Shown piece after piece: positions 19,283 to 28,689 of a DNA stretch of 64,000 nucleotides. Origin of the DNA: Pseudoalteromonas sp. MMG010. GTDB lineage: Bacteria; Pseudomonadota; Gammaproteobacteria; Enterobacterales; Alteromonadaceae. Positions within the stretch are counted from its first letter, which is position 1. Each line of letters opens with the position of its first letter. Position numbers and translations under genes: made by a program. A model generated the notes under the pieces. It was given only the letters and a program-made list of their open reading frames with translations. It made no database searches and was not told the DNA's origin. Where the stretch lies: NCBI RefSeq assembly GCF_018100905.1, contig NZ_JAGJEG010000002.1:124001-188000 (forward strand), given 5' to 3'.

Positions 19283-20103
19283 ACAAAATAAAGACTTTAA
19301 TTGTTGATGATGAACCTTTAGCGCGTAAAGGTTTAGCAGTAAGACTCGCTGAGTATGATGAAATCGAAGTGGTATCGTTATGCAGCTCGGGGCAAGAGGC
19401 AATTAATGTTTGTCAGACACAAACAATAGATTTAGTTTTTTTAGATATTCAAATGCCTGTAATGAATGGTTTTGAAGTGGCACGTAATTTAAGCCAAAGT
19501 ATTAAAGCGCTACCAGCGATTGTTTTTGTTACAGCATTTGACCAATTTGCAGTAAAAGCATTTGAAATTCATGCGTTGGATTACATTTTAAAACCGGTTG
19601 ATGATAATCGTTTAAAACAAGCCGTTGAAAAAGTACATAGTTATTTAAAAACACAGCAAGATAATGCGCACAAAAAGAAATTAGCTAGTTTTGTAGCGGG
19701 CATTACGGGTAATAACTGTGAAGAAATATTAAAGAAATTAGCCACAGGCGATACCTTAAATGATCGCCGTTACCCTGAATCATTGGCTGTAAAAGAGCAA
19801 GGCGAAATTATTAGAGTCCCTATTGTTACTATTCAGTGGATTGATGCTGCGGGTGACTATATGTGTTTACATTGCCAAGATGGCCAAACACATATCTTGC
19901 GAAAAACAATGAAAGAATTAGAGCAAGAGTTAGACCCACAATTATTTGTACGTGTTCACCGAAGTGCCATTGTAAATACAAAACAAATCAGCAAATTGGT
20001 AACACAGGTCAGTGGTGAATATTTATTAGTGCTTGATAATGGACAAGAGCTTAAAGTAAGCCGTAGTTATCGAGATAAGGTAAAAGCAGCATTGGCTAGC
20101 TAA
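19279..20103 (+). CDS. LytTR-family response regulator
   Basis: A 274-residue regulator. The receiver (about 5-120) has Asp10-11, phospho-acceptor Asp56 in VFLDIQMPV and a conserved Lys in ILKPVDD. The LytTR DNA-binding domain (about 165-272) has WIDAAGDYMCLHC and FVRVHRSAIVNT. It is the cognate partner of the overlapping LytS-type kinase. Such pairs often regulate transporters or envelope functions, but no target gene is adjacent; the terminators on both sides isolate the pair. Confidence 0.92.
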   Translation: MNKIKTLIVDDEPLARKGLAVRLAEYDEIEVVSLCSSGQEAINVCQTQTIDLVFLDIQMPVMNGFEVARNLSQSIKALPAIVFVTAFDQFAVKAFEIHALDYILKPVDDNRLKQAVEKVHSYLKTQQDNAHKKKLASFVAGITGNNCEEILKKLATGDTLNDRRYPESLAVKEQGEIIRVPIVTIQWIDAAGDYMCLHCQDGQTHILRKTMKELEQELDPQLFVRVHRSAIVNTKQISKLVTQVSGEYLLVLDNGQELKVSRSYRDKVKAALAS

Positions 20104-20121
20104 TTAAATAGCGTTGAATAT

Positions 20122-20152
20122 AAAAAAAGCGAGCTAATTAGCTCGCTTTTTT
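20122..20152. terminator. Bidirectional terminator between the LytTR regulator and pykA
   Basis: AAAAAAGCGAGCTAATTAGCTCGCTTTTTT is a near-continuous palindrome flanked by A- and T-runs, serving both convergent genes. Confidence 0.9.
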
Positions 20153-20171
20153 AATGAATAAAGTAATGGGT

Positions 20172-21608
20172 TTAAGAAACCGTTACAATCTTCATGGTAT
20201 TAGTAGCGCCCACAGTTTCCATTGAATCACCATGAGTGATAATCACAGTATCGCCAGACTTTAACGATTCCTGTGCCACAAGTGTATCAAGAGCAGCTTG
20301 AACCATGCCGTCTTTTTCTGTTTTTGTTGAGTCAAAAAATACAGGGTAAACACCACGGTAAAGTGCAGTTTGACCTAATGTACTTGCATGACGTGACAAT
20401 GAATAAATTGGTAAGCCAGAGCTAATACGTGACATAAGTTTAGCGGTACTACCTGATTCAGTCAGTGTGATAATGGCTTTTACTGAATCTAAGTGGTTTG
20501 CTGCATACATTGCTGATAAAGCAATAGACTCAGCGTTATTTGAAAAACGGCTATCTAAACGATGCTTAGAAACATGTGTTTCTTTTTGAGATTCAGCACC
20601 TAAACAAACACGCGCCATTGTCGCAACAGTTTCTTCTGGGTAATCACCGGCCGCTGTTTCAGCAGAAAGCATCACTGCATCCGTTCCATCAAGAACTGAG
20701 TTTGCCACGTCCATAACTTCGGCACGGGTCGGCATCGGGTTATCAATCATTGATTCCATCATTTGCGTTGCAGTAACAACAGTACGATTTAATGCACGTG
20801 CACGACGAATAATTAGTTTCTGCTTGCCCATAAGCGCTGCATCACCAATTTCTACACCTAAATCACCACGTGCAACCATAACAGCATCTGAAGCAAGAAC
20901 AATATCATCTACGGCTTCTTGTGTTTCAACCGCTTCAGCGCGTTCTATTTTAGCAAGTAGCTGTGCATTTGAGCCCGCTGCTTCTGCTAAAGAACGTACA
21001 TAACGCATGTCATCACCACTGCGTGGAAATGACACGGCAATATAATCTACTTCGATTTCTGCTGCGGTAATTAAATCTTCTTTATCTTTTTCAGTAAATG
21101 CTGGAGCGGTAAGGCCACCGCCTAAACGGTTGATACCTTTATTGTTAGATAAAACACCACCAACAGTTACAGTACAATGAACTAAATGATCAACAACGCT
21201 TTCAACCGTTAACTGGATTAAACCATCGTTTAATAAAAGTAAATCGCCTTGTTGTACATCTTGTGGTAATTCTTTGTAATCAATACCAACAGCATTGACA
21301 TCGCCTTCGCCTTTTTCCATTTTTGCGTCTAATGTAAATTTAGCGCCAACGGTAAGGTTAACTTTACCTTCTTTAAAAGTAGAAACACGAATTTTAGGAC
21401 CTTGTAAATCAGCTAAAATCGCAATATGTTTACCTAAGTTCTTTGCAATATCGCGTACAGCTTGTGCACGGTCTTTATGATCTTGTGCTACACCATGCGA
21501 GAAGTTTAATCGAACAACATTTGCACCAGCGCGAATGATTTTTTCTAAGTTATTATCTCTATCGGTAGCAGGTCCAAGGGTAGCGACTATTTTTGTGCGT
21601 CTTAGCAT
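20172..21608 (-). CDS. pykA: Pyruvate kinase
   Basis: A 478-residue glycolytic enzyme converting phosphoenolpyruvate and ADP to pyruvate and [23 protein letters not shown] at the N-terminus, the catalytic-Lys segment [10 protein letters not shown], the metal site [10 protein letters not shown] and the signature TATQMMESM are all present. The opening matches PykA (type II, AMP-activated) better than PykF. I start at ATG 21606-21608, preceded by AGGAGA; an upstream GTG lacks a site. A promoter with good hexamers lies upstream, near a LacI-like palindrome shared with the divergent gnd. Confidence 0.96.
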   Translation of the reverse strand: MLRRTKIVATLGPATDRDNNLEKIIRAGANVVRLNFSHGVAQDHKDRAQAVRDIAKNLGKHIAILADLQGPKIRVSTFKEGKVNLTVGAKFTLDAKMEKGEGDVNAVGIDYKELPQDVQQGDLLLLNDGLIQLTVESVVDHLVHCTVTVGGVLSNNKGINRLGGGLTAPAFTEKDKEDLITAAEIEVDYIAVSFPRSGDDMRYVRSLAEAAGSNAQLLAKIERAEAVETQEAVDDIVLASDAVMVARGDLGVEIGDAALMGKQKLIIRRARALNRTVVTATQMMESMIDNPMPTRAEVMDVANSVLDGTDAVMLSAETAAGDYPEETVATMARVCLGAESQKETHVSKHRLDSRFSNNAESIALSAMYAANHLDSVKAIITLTESGSTAKLMSRISSGLPIYSLSRHASTLGQTALYRGVYPVFFDSTKTEKDGMVQAALDTLVAQESLKSGDTVIITHGDSMETVGATNTMKIVTVS

Positions 21609-21750
21609 CAAATTCTCCTGTGTGCTCACAATCTGTAAGCTAGTTAACGGTTATTTTGTTTTTCTAATCTGGTTTACTGTTCAATAGTAATTTATTAAAG
21701 CAAACAAATAATAAAATGAATAAAGAACATAGCAAAAAAATTACAAAACA

Positions 21751-21778
21751 ATTATAAATCTTGTGTTTATTTATACAA
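21751..21778 (-). promoter_or_regulatory. pykA sigma-70 promoter
   Basis: On the minus strand TTGTAT (21773-21778) and TATAAT (21751-21756) are separated by 16 bases. This gives a leader of about 135 bases before the pykA ATG. Confidence 0.55.
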
Positions 21779-21797
21779 AATTTTTGTTGCAATATTA

Positions 21798-21811
21798 TGA
21801 CACCGGTGTCA
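21798..21811. promoter_or_regulatory. 14-base perfect palindrome, LacI-type operator candidate
   Basis: TGACACCGGTGTCA is a perfect palindrome with the central CG typical of LacI/GalR-family operators. It lies about 20 bases upstream of the pykA -35 element, a position that fits an activator or a looped repressor. The regulator is not encoded in the window. Confidence 0.5.
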
Positions 21812-21975
21812 AGGATGGTCAATATAAAAAGCAATTATAATCATGCTTACAGCTGTTTATTTAACAGTTTTTTAACGAGGTAAACTCACGTTTTATGCGT
21901 TAAATTTTTAAACAATACGTATTTTAATTTTGATTATAAAATTTGCCTTAAAAACATTGAATTATTGTATCTTTA

Positions 21976-22005
21976 TTCGCAATTTTTGAGCTAGATAAGT
22001 ATACT
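21976..22005 (+). promoter_or_regulatory. Candidate gnd promoter
   Basis: TTCGCA and TATACT are separated by 18 bases, about 57 bases before the gnd start codon. Confidence 0.4.
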
Positions 22006-22061
22006 GCCTCCGGTATTATTTAATTCACTAACCAAATAGTTGTTACCGAGGAGGACACTAA

Positions 22062-23435
22062 ATGCAAGTTGCATTAGTAGGGTTAGGCGTTATGGGTAAA
22101 AATCTTGCCCTAAACTTGATTGAAAAAGGCATTACACTGGTCGCTTATGACAAAAATCCACACGCGGGAGAAGAGTTATTAAGTTGTGCAAAAACTCAAG
22201 GCACAGCTGAGCGTCTACATATTGTTTCAGATTTAGGGGATATGGTTAGGCGTTTAGATACCCCTCGCTCTATTTTATTATTAGTTCCTGCCGGTGAGTT
22301 AGTTGATTTAGTGTGCAATCAATTAATAGAAGCGGGCGTGGCTTCAAGCGATATTATCGTCGATTGTGGTAATAGTAATTATAAAGACGGCATTTCACGC
22401 AAACTTAAATATCAAAATAAATTTGAATTTGCCACCATGGGTATTTCTGGTGGTGCCGAAGGTGCTCGACACGGGCCGGCAATGATGGCCAGTGGCTCTG
22501 AAGGTGGCTGGGAGCGTATTTCACCTTGGTTTGAAAAAGTAGCGGCAAGTTATCAGGGTGAGTCGTGTTTTGCGCGAGTGGGTCAATCGGCAAGTGGTCA
22601 TTTTGTAAAAATGGTACATAACGGTATTGAATATGCGCTGATGCAGTTAATCGCAGAAATTTATCAATTACTCCGTTTAGGCACTGGGCGTACACCAAAG
22701 CAAGTTGCTGAGGTATTTAACGAATGGGCTCAAGGTGAGTTAAATAGTTACTTATTAGCAATTTCTAGTCATATTTTAACGCTTGAAACCAACAATAACG
22801 AAGCCTTAGTTGATTTAATTGATAATAAAGTTGGCGCGAAAGGAACTGGACTGTGGACTGCACAAAATGCGCTTGAATTAGGTATTGCGGTTCCTTCATT
22901 AGTGGCAGCTGTGCAAGCTCGTCATTTAACTAATGCTGGCGATACCACCGCCGCAAAAGAAATGACTTACGCCGAGAAAACAACATCGTCAGTTGAAATT
23001 GATCTTGATGAATTAAAGCAAGCATTTACGTTAGCGAGTTTATCGGCTTACCGTCAGGGATTAGCGTTAATTAAAGGTGCTTCGCGCACTCATCAATGGA
23101 AAGTCGACTTATCTAAAACATTACAAACTTGGCGTGCAGGTTGTATTATTCGTGCAGACTACCTAGATAGTGTAGAGCAGGGTGTTGAATATATTGATTC
23201 ACTGGAGCAAGAAGCATTAGCGCTGCGTAAAATTACTGCTCAGGCGATGATGACAGGTTTAGCATTTCCAGTGTTAAGTGCAACACAAACCTACATTGCC
23301 ACTTTAACCACTTCAAGTAATGGTCATTTAGTACAAGCACAACGTGATTACTTTGGCGAACATGGTATTAAAACCCATGGTGGTGAGTCTTGTCATTTAA
23401 CTGACTTGGTTGATATTGACGCAAAAGTACGTTAA
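22062..23435 (+). CDS. gnd: 6-phosphogluconate dehydrogenase, decarboxylating
   Basis: A 457-residue cytosolic enzyme of the oxidative pentose phosphate pathway, making ribulose 5-phosphate, CO2 and a reduced nicotinamide cofactor. The N-terminal Rossmann domain has GLGVMGKNLA, the catalytic Lys is near residue 184 in GHFVKMVHNGIEY, and the all-helical domain ends with RDYFGEHGIKT and a short tail. Length is close to the 468 residues of the E. coli enzyme. A strong GAGGAGG site precedes the ATG. It is divergent from pykA and monocistronic, with a terminator downstream. Confidence 0.96.
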   Translation: MQVALVGLGVMGKNLALNLIEKGITLVAYDKNPHAGEELLSCAKTQGTAERLHIVSDLGDMVRRLDTPRSILLLVPAGELVDLVCNQLIEAGVASSDIIVDCGNSNYKDGISRKLKYQNKFEFATMGISGGAEGARHGPAMMASGSEGGWERISPWFEKVAASYQGESCFARVGQSASGHFVKMVHNGIEYALMQLIAEIYQLLRLGTGRTPKQVAEVFNEWAQGELNSYLLAISSHILTLETNNNEALVDLIDNKVGAKGTGLWTAQNALELGIAVPSLVAAVQARHLTNAGDTTAAKEMTYAEKTTSSVEIDLDELKQAFTLASLSAYRQGLALIKGASRTHQWKVDLSKTLQTWRAGCIIRADYLDSVEQGVEYIDSLEQEALALRKITAQAMMTGLAFPVLSATQTYIATLTTSSNGHLVQAQRDYFGEHGIKTHGGESCHLTDLVDIDAKVR

Positions 23436-23456
23436 TTATTAAGCCATTTTGTTTTA

Positions 23457-23483
23457 AAAGCACGCTGCTAAGCGTGCTTTTTT
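23457..23483. terminator. Terminator between gnd and ansA
   Basis: AAAAGCACGCT and AGCGTGCTTTT around a short loop, with T-run on the plus strand and A-run before it. It can serve both convergent genes. Confidence 0.88.
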
Positions 23484-23498
23484 ATTGGCTTTAAAAAA

Positions 23499-24509
23499 TT
23501 AACGAGTTAGTTCACCACGTAAGTTATCTTGCATTAAATGACGGATAGTTTCTATTTCTAGCTTTTGACTAAATAAATAATGTAATTTTGTTAAACAGGC
23601 TTCAAGTGTCATATCGTACCCACTGATCACACCTATATTTAACAGAGCATTACCCGTTGCATAGCCCCCCATATTTACATGACCTTTTAAACATTGGGTT
23701 AAATTAATAATACACATCCCCCGCTTGTAAGCATCACTTAATATAGATAAAAATGCGGGATCTTGCGGGGCATTACCCACACCAAAGCTGAGTAACACGA
23801 GCGCCTTTATATTGTCATTCACTAAGCTCTTTACTACATCTTTACTGATCCCAGGATATAAATAGAGTACGCCAATAGCTTGAGGTGTAATTTTAGTGAC
23901 TTGTAATTTATTGTCGACATAGGGGCTTAATTGCCCTTGAATAAGCTTTATATTAATCCCTGATAAAGCAAGAGGGTCTAAGTTAGGTGAAGTAAACGCA
24001 TTAAAACCGTCAGCGTGTGCTTTAGTGGCGCGATTTCCTCTAAATAGTTGATTATTAAAAAACAAACTAACTTCTGCAATCGGGTAGTTTGCCGCTAAAA
24101 ACATAGCGTTTAATAAATTAACTTGCCCGTCAGAGCGTAATTCAGACAGGGGGATTTGAGAGCCAGTTACAATCACGGGCTTTGTTAAATTTTCAAACAT
24201 AAATGACAACGCCGAGGCGGTATATGCCATTGTATCGGTGCCGTGCAATACAACAAAGCCATCGTACTGCTGATATTTACTTTGAATATCATCCGCAATC
24301 AATTGCCAATGGGCAGGGGACATATCTGATGAGTCTATAAGCGGTGAGTATTCGTGAATATCAAATAACGGCATTTCATCACGCGTAAATTCAGCGTTAT
24401 TCTCAACCGTTTGAGTTAAAAAACCATCAGCGGGGATATAACCTCGGCTTGATTTTTTCATACCAATAGTACCGCCGGTATAAGCGATATAAATACGTTT
24501 GCGTTTCAT
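23499..24509 (-). CDS. ansA: Type I (cytoplasmic) L-asparaginase
   Basis: A 336-residue amidohydrolase converting asparagine to aspartate and ammonia. Thr11-Gly-Gly-Thr14 in AYTGGTIGM and Thr91-Asp92 in VLHGTDTMAY are the two active-site motifs. There is no signal peptide, and the length agrees with E. coli AnsA. sppA-ansA adjacency is also known from E. coli. The only usable ATG is at 24507-24509, and it directly abuts the T-run of a terminator-like hairpin, so there is no conventional Shine-Dalgarno site. Expression may depend on readthrough from sppA or on a start inside the hairpin region. Confidence 0.94.
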   Translation of the reverse strand: MKRKRIYIAYTGGTIGMKKSSRGYIPADGFLTQTVENNAEFTRDEMPLFDIHEYSPLIDSSDMSPAHWQLIADDIQSKYQQYDGFVVLHGTDTMAYTASALSFMFENLTKPVIVTGSQIPLSELRSDGQVNLLNAMFLAANYPIAEVSLFFNNQLFRGNRATKAHADGFNAFTSPNLDPLALSGINIKLIQGQLSPYVDNKLQVTKITPQAIGVLYLYPGISKDVVKSLVNDNIKALVLLSFGVGNAPQDPAFLSILSDAYKRGMCIINLTQCLKGHVNMGGYATGNALLNIGVISGYDMTLEACLTKLHYLFSQKLEIETIRHLMQDNLRGELTR

Positions 24510-24537
24510 AAAAAAGCCCAGTAAAAAAACTGGGCTT
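24510..24537 (-). terminator. Terminator-like hairpin abutting the ansA start codon
   Basis: On the minus strand AAGCCCAG and CTGGGCTT pair around an 8-base loop and a T-run continues to the ATG of ansA. It lies downstream of sppA and can act as its terminator or as an attenuator of ansA. Confidence 0.75.
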
Positions 24538-24578
24538 AGTATAGCTTTAAATCACCGTGGTGTTAATGTACCGCGTTA

Positions 24579-26444
24579 TCATTGTGTAACTTTACACACT
24601 AAGCAGCGTGCATAGATACCTTGAGGGTCATTAAAGTCATCAAGGCTATTTACTTGCTCAGTTAAATGATTAAGTACCCCTTTAATATTTGTATTTTTAC
24701 TAAGCATCGAGCTCATAGGGTTATGTGAGTTGATAACCGACTTGACAGCGGCCGTACCTAATATTTCTTGTAGCATTTGTTGCTGCGGGCTTAAGCTTTG
24801 TTTTATTGTCTTAACTTCGTAATTATCAAGTTGAGCAAGTGCTGCGGCAGCTTCGATAGCATCTTGCTTATTACCTAATTTATCAATGAGGCCTAACTTT
24901 TGAGCTTGTGATGCAATCCAAACACGCCCTTGGGCAATTTTATCAACTTGCTCTGGTGTCATATTACGAGCATCTGCAACGACTTCTAAAAATCGAGAAT
25001 ATGCTTGCTCTATGCTTAATTGAATAATCTGCGCCATTTTATCATCTAAAGGGCGTACGATAGATAAACCGGCAAGTTCAGTTGTTGCTACACCATCAGA
25101 ATAAACGCCTAGCTCTGCAAGCGAATTTTCAAAGGTCATAAAGCTACCAAACACACCAATTGAACCTGTAATTGTACTTGGTGCTGCCCAAATTTCATTT
25201 GCAGCAGAAGCAATCCAATAACCACCAGAGGCAGCGACTGAACTCATTGATGCAATCACCGGTTTTCCTGCGGCTTTTAAAGCAAGCACTTCAGCACGAA
25301 TTACCTCTGATGCAAACATGCTGCCACCACCGGAATCAATTCTTAATACCACGGCTTTAACTTTATCATCAAAACGCGCTTCACGAAGTAACTTCGCTGT
25401 AGAATCGCCTCCAATTTCACCGGCAGGGCGCTCACCATCAACAATGGTGCCTTTTGCAACAACCACCGCGATTTTTTCTGTGATTGGGTTATCAAAAACA
25501 ATGGGGGGTTTTACGACGGCTAAATAATCATTAAACGAAATTTGTTTAAATGTTTTACCTGTCTCTTCAGTCCCTACTAAATCAATTAGTTGCTGGCGTA
25601 TTTGCTGATTTGATTTTAACGAATCAACCCATTTATTCTCCAAAGCAAATTTACCATAGTCGCCTGAAACTTCACTCATTTTTTCTTGGAGTTGATCTAA
25701 GGTTTCTATGAAATTAGATTCATCAAATGGTCTATTTGCAGCAACATCATGTTTGTATTGTGTCCATAAAGCAGAGAGCCATACTTTATTAGCCTCTTTT
25801 GCAGCATCAGACATGGTGTTACGAATAAAAGGCTCTACAGCCGATTTAAATGTACCTACTCTAAATATATGCTGGGTGACTTTTAATTTTTCTAATGCTT
25901 CTTTAAAGTACATTGGGTATACACCAAAGCCTTCAATTCCAATGCTGCCATAAGGGTGCATAGATATTTCATCGGCGTGTGCAGCAATATAATATTGGGC
26001 TTGGGTATAATAATAACCAGTTGCAATTACTTGTTTACCGGTTTGCTTAAAGATATCGATGGCATCAGTAATTTGTTTCAATTTATTTAAATGAGCCTTT
26101 GGCATTTCTTGTAAATCGAGAAGTAAAATACTAATACGAGTATCATTTGCTGCTGCTTTTATTACATCGACAATATCATCTAATAAAATTTCTGCCGGTT
26201 GATCGTTGTTAGCAGTGGCATCATTAATGGCTGCCGATACTGGATCTACATATGTTTTTTCTTCAACAATAGTACCGTTTAAGTTTAAACGTAAAACGGA
26301 ATTATCTTCGATAACAATGGTGTCGTCATCACTGCTAATAGCAATAAAGAAAAAAACAATTAATATTAAAAATAAAATATTGAGAAGTAAGCGGCGAGAA
26401 AAGTTTAAACCAACCCAAATACCTTTAAAAAACTTAGCTATCAA
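24579..26444 (-). CDS. sppA: Signal peptide peptidase SppA, 67K type, TTG start
   Basis: A 621-residue inner-membrane protease with one N-terminal transmembrane segment (about 19-37) and two tandem ClpP-like domains facing the periplasm. The Ser/Lys dyad is visible as Lys200 in GTFKSAVEPF and Ser406 in AASGGYW. It degrades signal peptides left after secretion. The start codon is TTG at 26442-26444, preceded by AAGGAG at ideal spacing; no ATG lies nearby. It is followed by a hairpin and then ansA on the same strand. Confidence 0.93.
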   Translation of the reverse strand: MIAKFFKGIWVGLNFSRRLLLNILFLILIVFFFIAISSDDDTIVIEDNSVLRLNLNGTIVEEKTYVDPVSAAINDATANNDQPAEILLDDIVDVIKAAANDTRISILLLDLQEMPKAHLNKLKQITDAIDIFKQTGKQVIATGYYYTQAQYYIAAHADEISMHPYGSIGIEGFGVYPMYFKEALEKLKVTQHIFRVGTFKSAVEPFIRNTMSDAAKEANKVWLSALWTQYKHDVAANRPFDESNFIETLDQLQEKMSEVSGDYGKFALENKWVDSLKSNQQIRQQLIDLVGTEETGKTFKQISFNDYLAVVKPPIVFDNPITEKIAVVVAKGTIVDGERPAGEIGGDSTAKLLREARFDDKVKAVVLRIDSGGGSMFASEVIRAEVLALKAAGKPVIASMSSVAASGGYWIASAANEIWAAPSTITGSIGVFGSFMTFENSLAELGVYSDGVATTELAGLSIVRPLDDKMAQIIQLSIEQAYSRFLEVVADARNMTPEQVDKIAQGRVWIASQAQKLGLIDKLGNKQDAIEAAAALAQLDNYEVKTIKQSLSPQQQMLQEILGTAAVKSVINSHNPMSSMLSKNTNIKGVLNHLTEQVNSLDDFNDPQGIYARCLVCKVTQ

Positions 26445-26635
26445 AATAGCTCCTTAATTTTTGTGACTATTATATTCATTTCATCTTATCGTAGAAAATC
26501 AGTTTATTTAATAGTTAAATCGTAACGAAGTGTTTATAAGTGAGATTTAAATGAATTATTCTGACGCTTTTATTGCTTCTTGGTAGTTATTAAAGCAATA
26601 TTATAATTAATACAGGTAAGACCAGTTATTGGGGC

Positions 26636-28603
26636 ATGACAATGTTAGAACAACAATTAAAATTAAAACACACACATTTAAAAAACCGTTTAGTAATGGG
26701 ATCAATGCATACCGGTTTAGAAGAAGGCTGGCATAATCGAAAGCGTCTTCGTGAATTTTACAAGGCTCGAGCAAAAGGGGGCGTGGCGTTAATTATCACC
26801 GGCGGCTACAGCCCTAACCTTCGTGGTAAACTTACCCCAATTTCATCGTCATTTAATAGTTACTATGATGTATTTAAACATAAAGCGTATACCGATGCAG
26901 TACATAAAGAAGGGGGTAAAATTTGTTTACAGCTTCTACATGCTGGCCGATACGCTTATCACCCATTTAATCAAGCGCCAAGTGCTATTAAAGCGCCGAT
27001 AAATCCTTACAAACCAAAAGAAATGAGCGTTAGTTCAATAAAGAAAACGATCAAAGATTTTGCTCATTCTGCATATATGGCCGAAAAAGCAGGGTATGAC
27101 GGTGTCGAAATTATGGGTTCGGAGGGGTATTTAATCAATGAGTTTATGGCTCCCCATACCAATAAACGTAGCGATAATTACGGGGGAAGTTTAGAAAACC
27201 GAATGCGATTAGCACTTGAAATCGTGAATACGGTGAGAGAAAAAGTATCGGCTTCGTTTTTAATTATTTTTAGGTTGTCGGTAATCGATTTAATTCCAAA
27301 TGGCTCTACAGCCGATGAAGTGACACAGCAAGCAATTGCCCTAGAAAAAGCAGGGGTTGATATATTTAATACCGGTATAGGGTGGCATGAAGCGCGTGTA
27401 CCTACGATAGCGAGTATGGTACCAGCGGGGGCATTTAAAGAAGCATCTAAACGACTTAAAGAGGTTGTTAATATCCCTGTTATTGCTGTAAACCGAATCA
27501 ATACTCCCGATATTGCAAATGCGATATTGGCAGCAAATGAAGCTGATTTAATTTCAATGGCCCGTCCTTTACTGGCCGACCCTGATTTTTTTAATAAATA
27601 CGATGCAGATAAAAGTAAAGAAATAAATGTATGTATTGGCTGTAATCAAGGATGTTTAGATCATGTGTTTAAAAATAAGCGCGCAACTTGCTTGGTAAAT
27701 CCACAAGCTGCCTTTGAGCTAGATTATCCATTAAACAAAACGGCAACCGTAAAAAATGTGTTAGTGGTTGGGGCTGGACCTGCTGGCTTATCGGCAAGTT
27801 GTTATCTAGCAAAAAAAGGCCATAACGTGACGTTAATAGAGAAAAAAAGTGAAATGGGTGGCCAGTTTAACTTAGCCATGCAGATACCCGGTAAAGAAGA
27901 CTTCAATTACACCTTAACTTATTTTATTAATGAACTTAAACGTTTAAAGGTAAAACTGCTGCTTTCAACAGAGTTTGAAAATACGATGCTTAATGAATAT
28001 GACGATGTTGTATTTGCCACTGGCGTAAGACCTCGTGAAGCAAATATTGCGTGTGCAGATGATAAACGTGTTTATTCTTATGATGAAGTTATTCGCGGTG
28101 AAGTTCAATTAGGTCAATCGATTGCTATATTAGGCGCCGGGGGAATTGGGTTTGATATGGTTGCATTTTTAACTGAGCAAAAGAATCAAAGTATCGATGA
28201 CTTTAAGTCACAATGGGGAATAGAGTGTGAAGTAACAACGCATAAAGCCCCTTATGAGCTTTATATGTTAAAACGTAGCGAAGGACGTTTTGGCAGTGAA
28301 CTAGGTAAAACGACAGGGTGGATACACCGACAAGTCGCCAAGCAACATAATGTTACTCAAATTGCACAATGTCAGTATCAACGCTTTGATAAAAATGGAT
28401 TAACTATTTCTGTTGCAGGAAAAAAGCAAACATTAGTGGTTGATACTGTTATTGCCTGTATTGGGCAAGTCTCAAATAGTGAGTGTATGGCTGAGCATAA
28501 AGAAAATGCGAATGTACATATCATTGGTGGCGCTAAATTAGCATCTGCTATTGATGCAAAACGAGCCATTTATGAAGCTTTGCAAGTAGCAATTAAAATT
28601 TAA
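26636..28603 (+). CDS. fadH: NADPH-dependent 2,4-dienoyl-CoA reductase
   Basis: A 655-residue iron-sulfur flavoprotein that removes conjugated double bonds during beta-oxidation of unsaturated fatty acids. The N-terminal FMN-binding TIM barrel (about 1-325) includes MGSMHTGLEE, VEIMGSEGYLINEFM and NTGIGWHEAR. A [4Fe-4S] site follows (CIGCNQGCLD with a further Cys, about 332-350). FAD and NADPH Rossmann motifs are VVGAGPAGLS near 375 and ILGAGGIGFD near 497. The motifs closely match E. coli FadH. ATG codons at 26636 and 26642 are both possible starts. No other fad gene is adjacent. Confidence 0.92.
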   Translation: MTMLEQQLKLKHTHLKNRLVMGSMHTGLEEGWHNRKRLREFYKARAKGGVALIITGGYSPNLRGKLTPISSSFNSYYDVFKHKAYTDAVHKEGGKICLQLLHAGRYAYHPFNQAPSAIKAPINPYKPKEMSVSSIKKTIKDFAHSAYMAEKAGYDGVEIMGSEGYLINEFMAPHTNKRSDNYGGSLENRMRLALEIVNTVREKVSASFLIIFRLSVIDLIPNGSTADEVTQQAIALEKAGVDIFNTGIGWHEARVPTIASMVPAGAFKEASKRLKEVVNIPVIAVNRINTPDIANAILAANEADLISMARPLLADPDFFNKYDADKSKEINVCIGCNQGCLDHVFKNKRATCLVNPQAAFELDYPLNKTATVKNVLVVGAGPAGLSASCYLAKKGHNVTLIEKKSEMGGQFNLAMQIPGKEDFNYTLTYFINELKRLKVKLLLSTEFENTMLNEYDDVVFATGVRPREANIACADDKRVYSYDEVIRGEVQLGQSIAILGAGGIGFDMVAFLTEQKNQSIDDFKSQWGIECEVTTHKAPYELYMLKRSEGRFGSELGKTTGWIHRQVAKQHNVTQIAQCQYQRFDKNGLTISVAGKKQTLVVDTVIACIGQVSNSECMAEHKENANVHIIGGAKLASAIDAKRAIYEALQVAIKI

Positions 28604-28689
28604 ACGATTTAAATATGTGCAATGACATAAAATAACAGGCGGTCTTGCTATTTATGCACTATAAATAAATGCAAAATAGGAAGATCGCA

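Larger units (their letters stand above)
21609..22061. promoter_or_regulatory. pykA / gnd divergent control region
   Basis: No gene is visible in these 453 bases, which are very AT-rich. I see a pykA promoter on the minus strand (21751-21778), a 14-base palindrome (21798-21811) and a candidate gnd promoter near 21976-22005. The stretch 21812-21970 holds nothing I can name. Confidence 0.6.
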
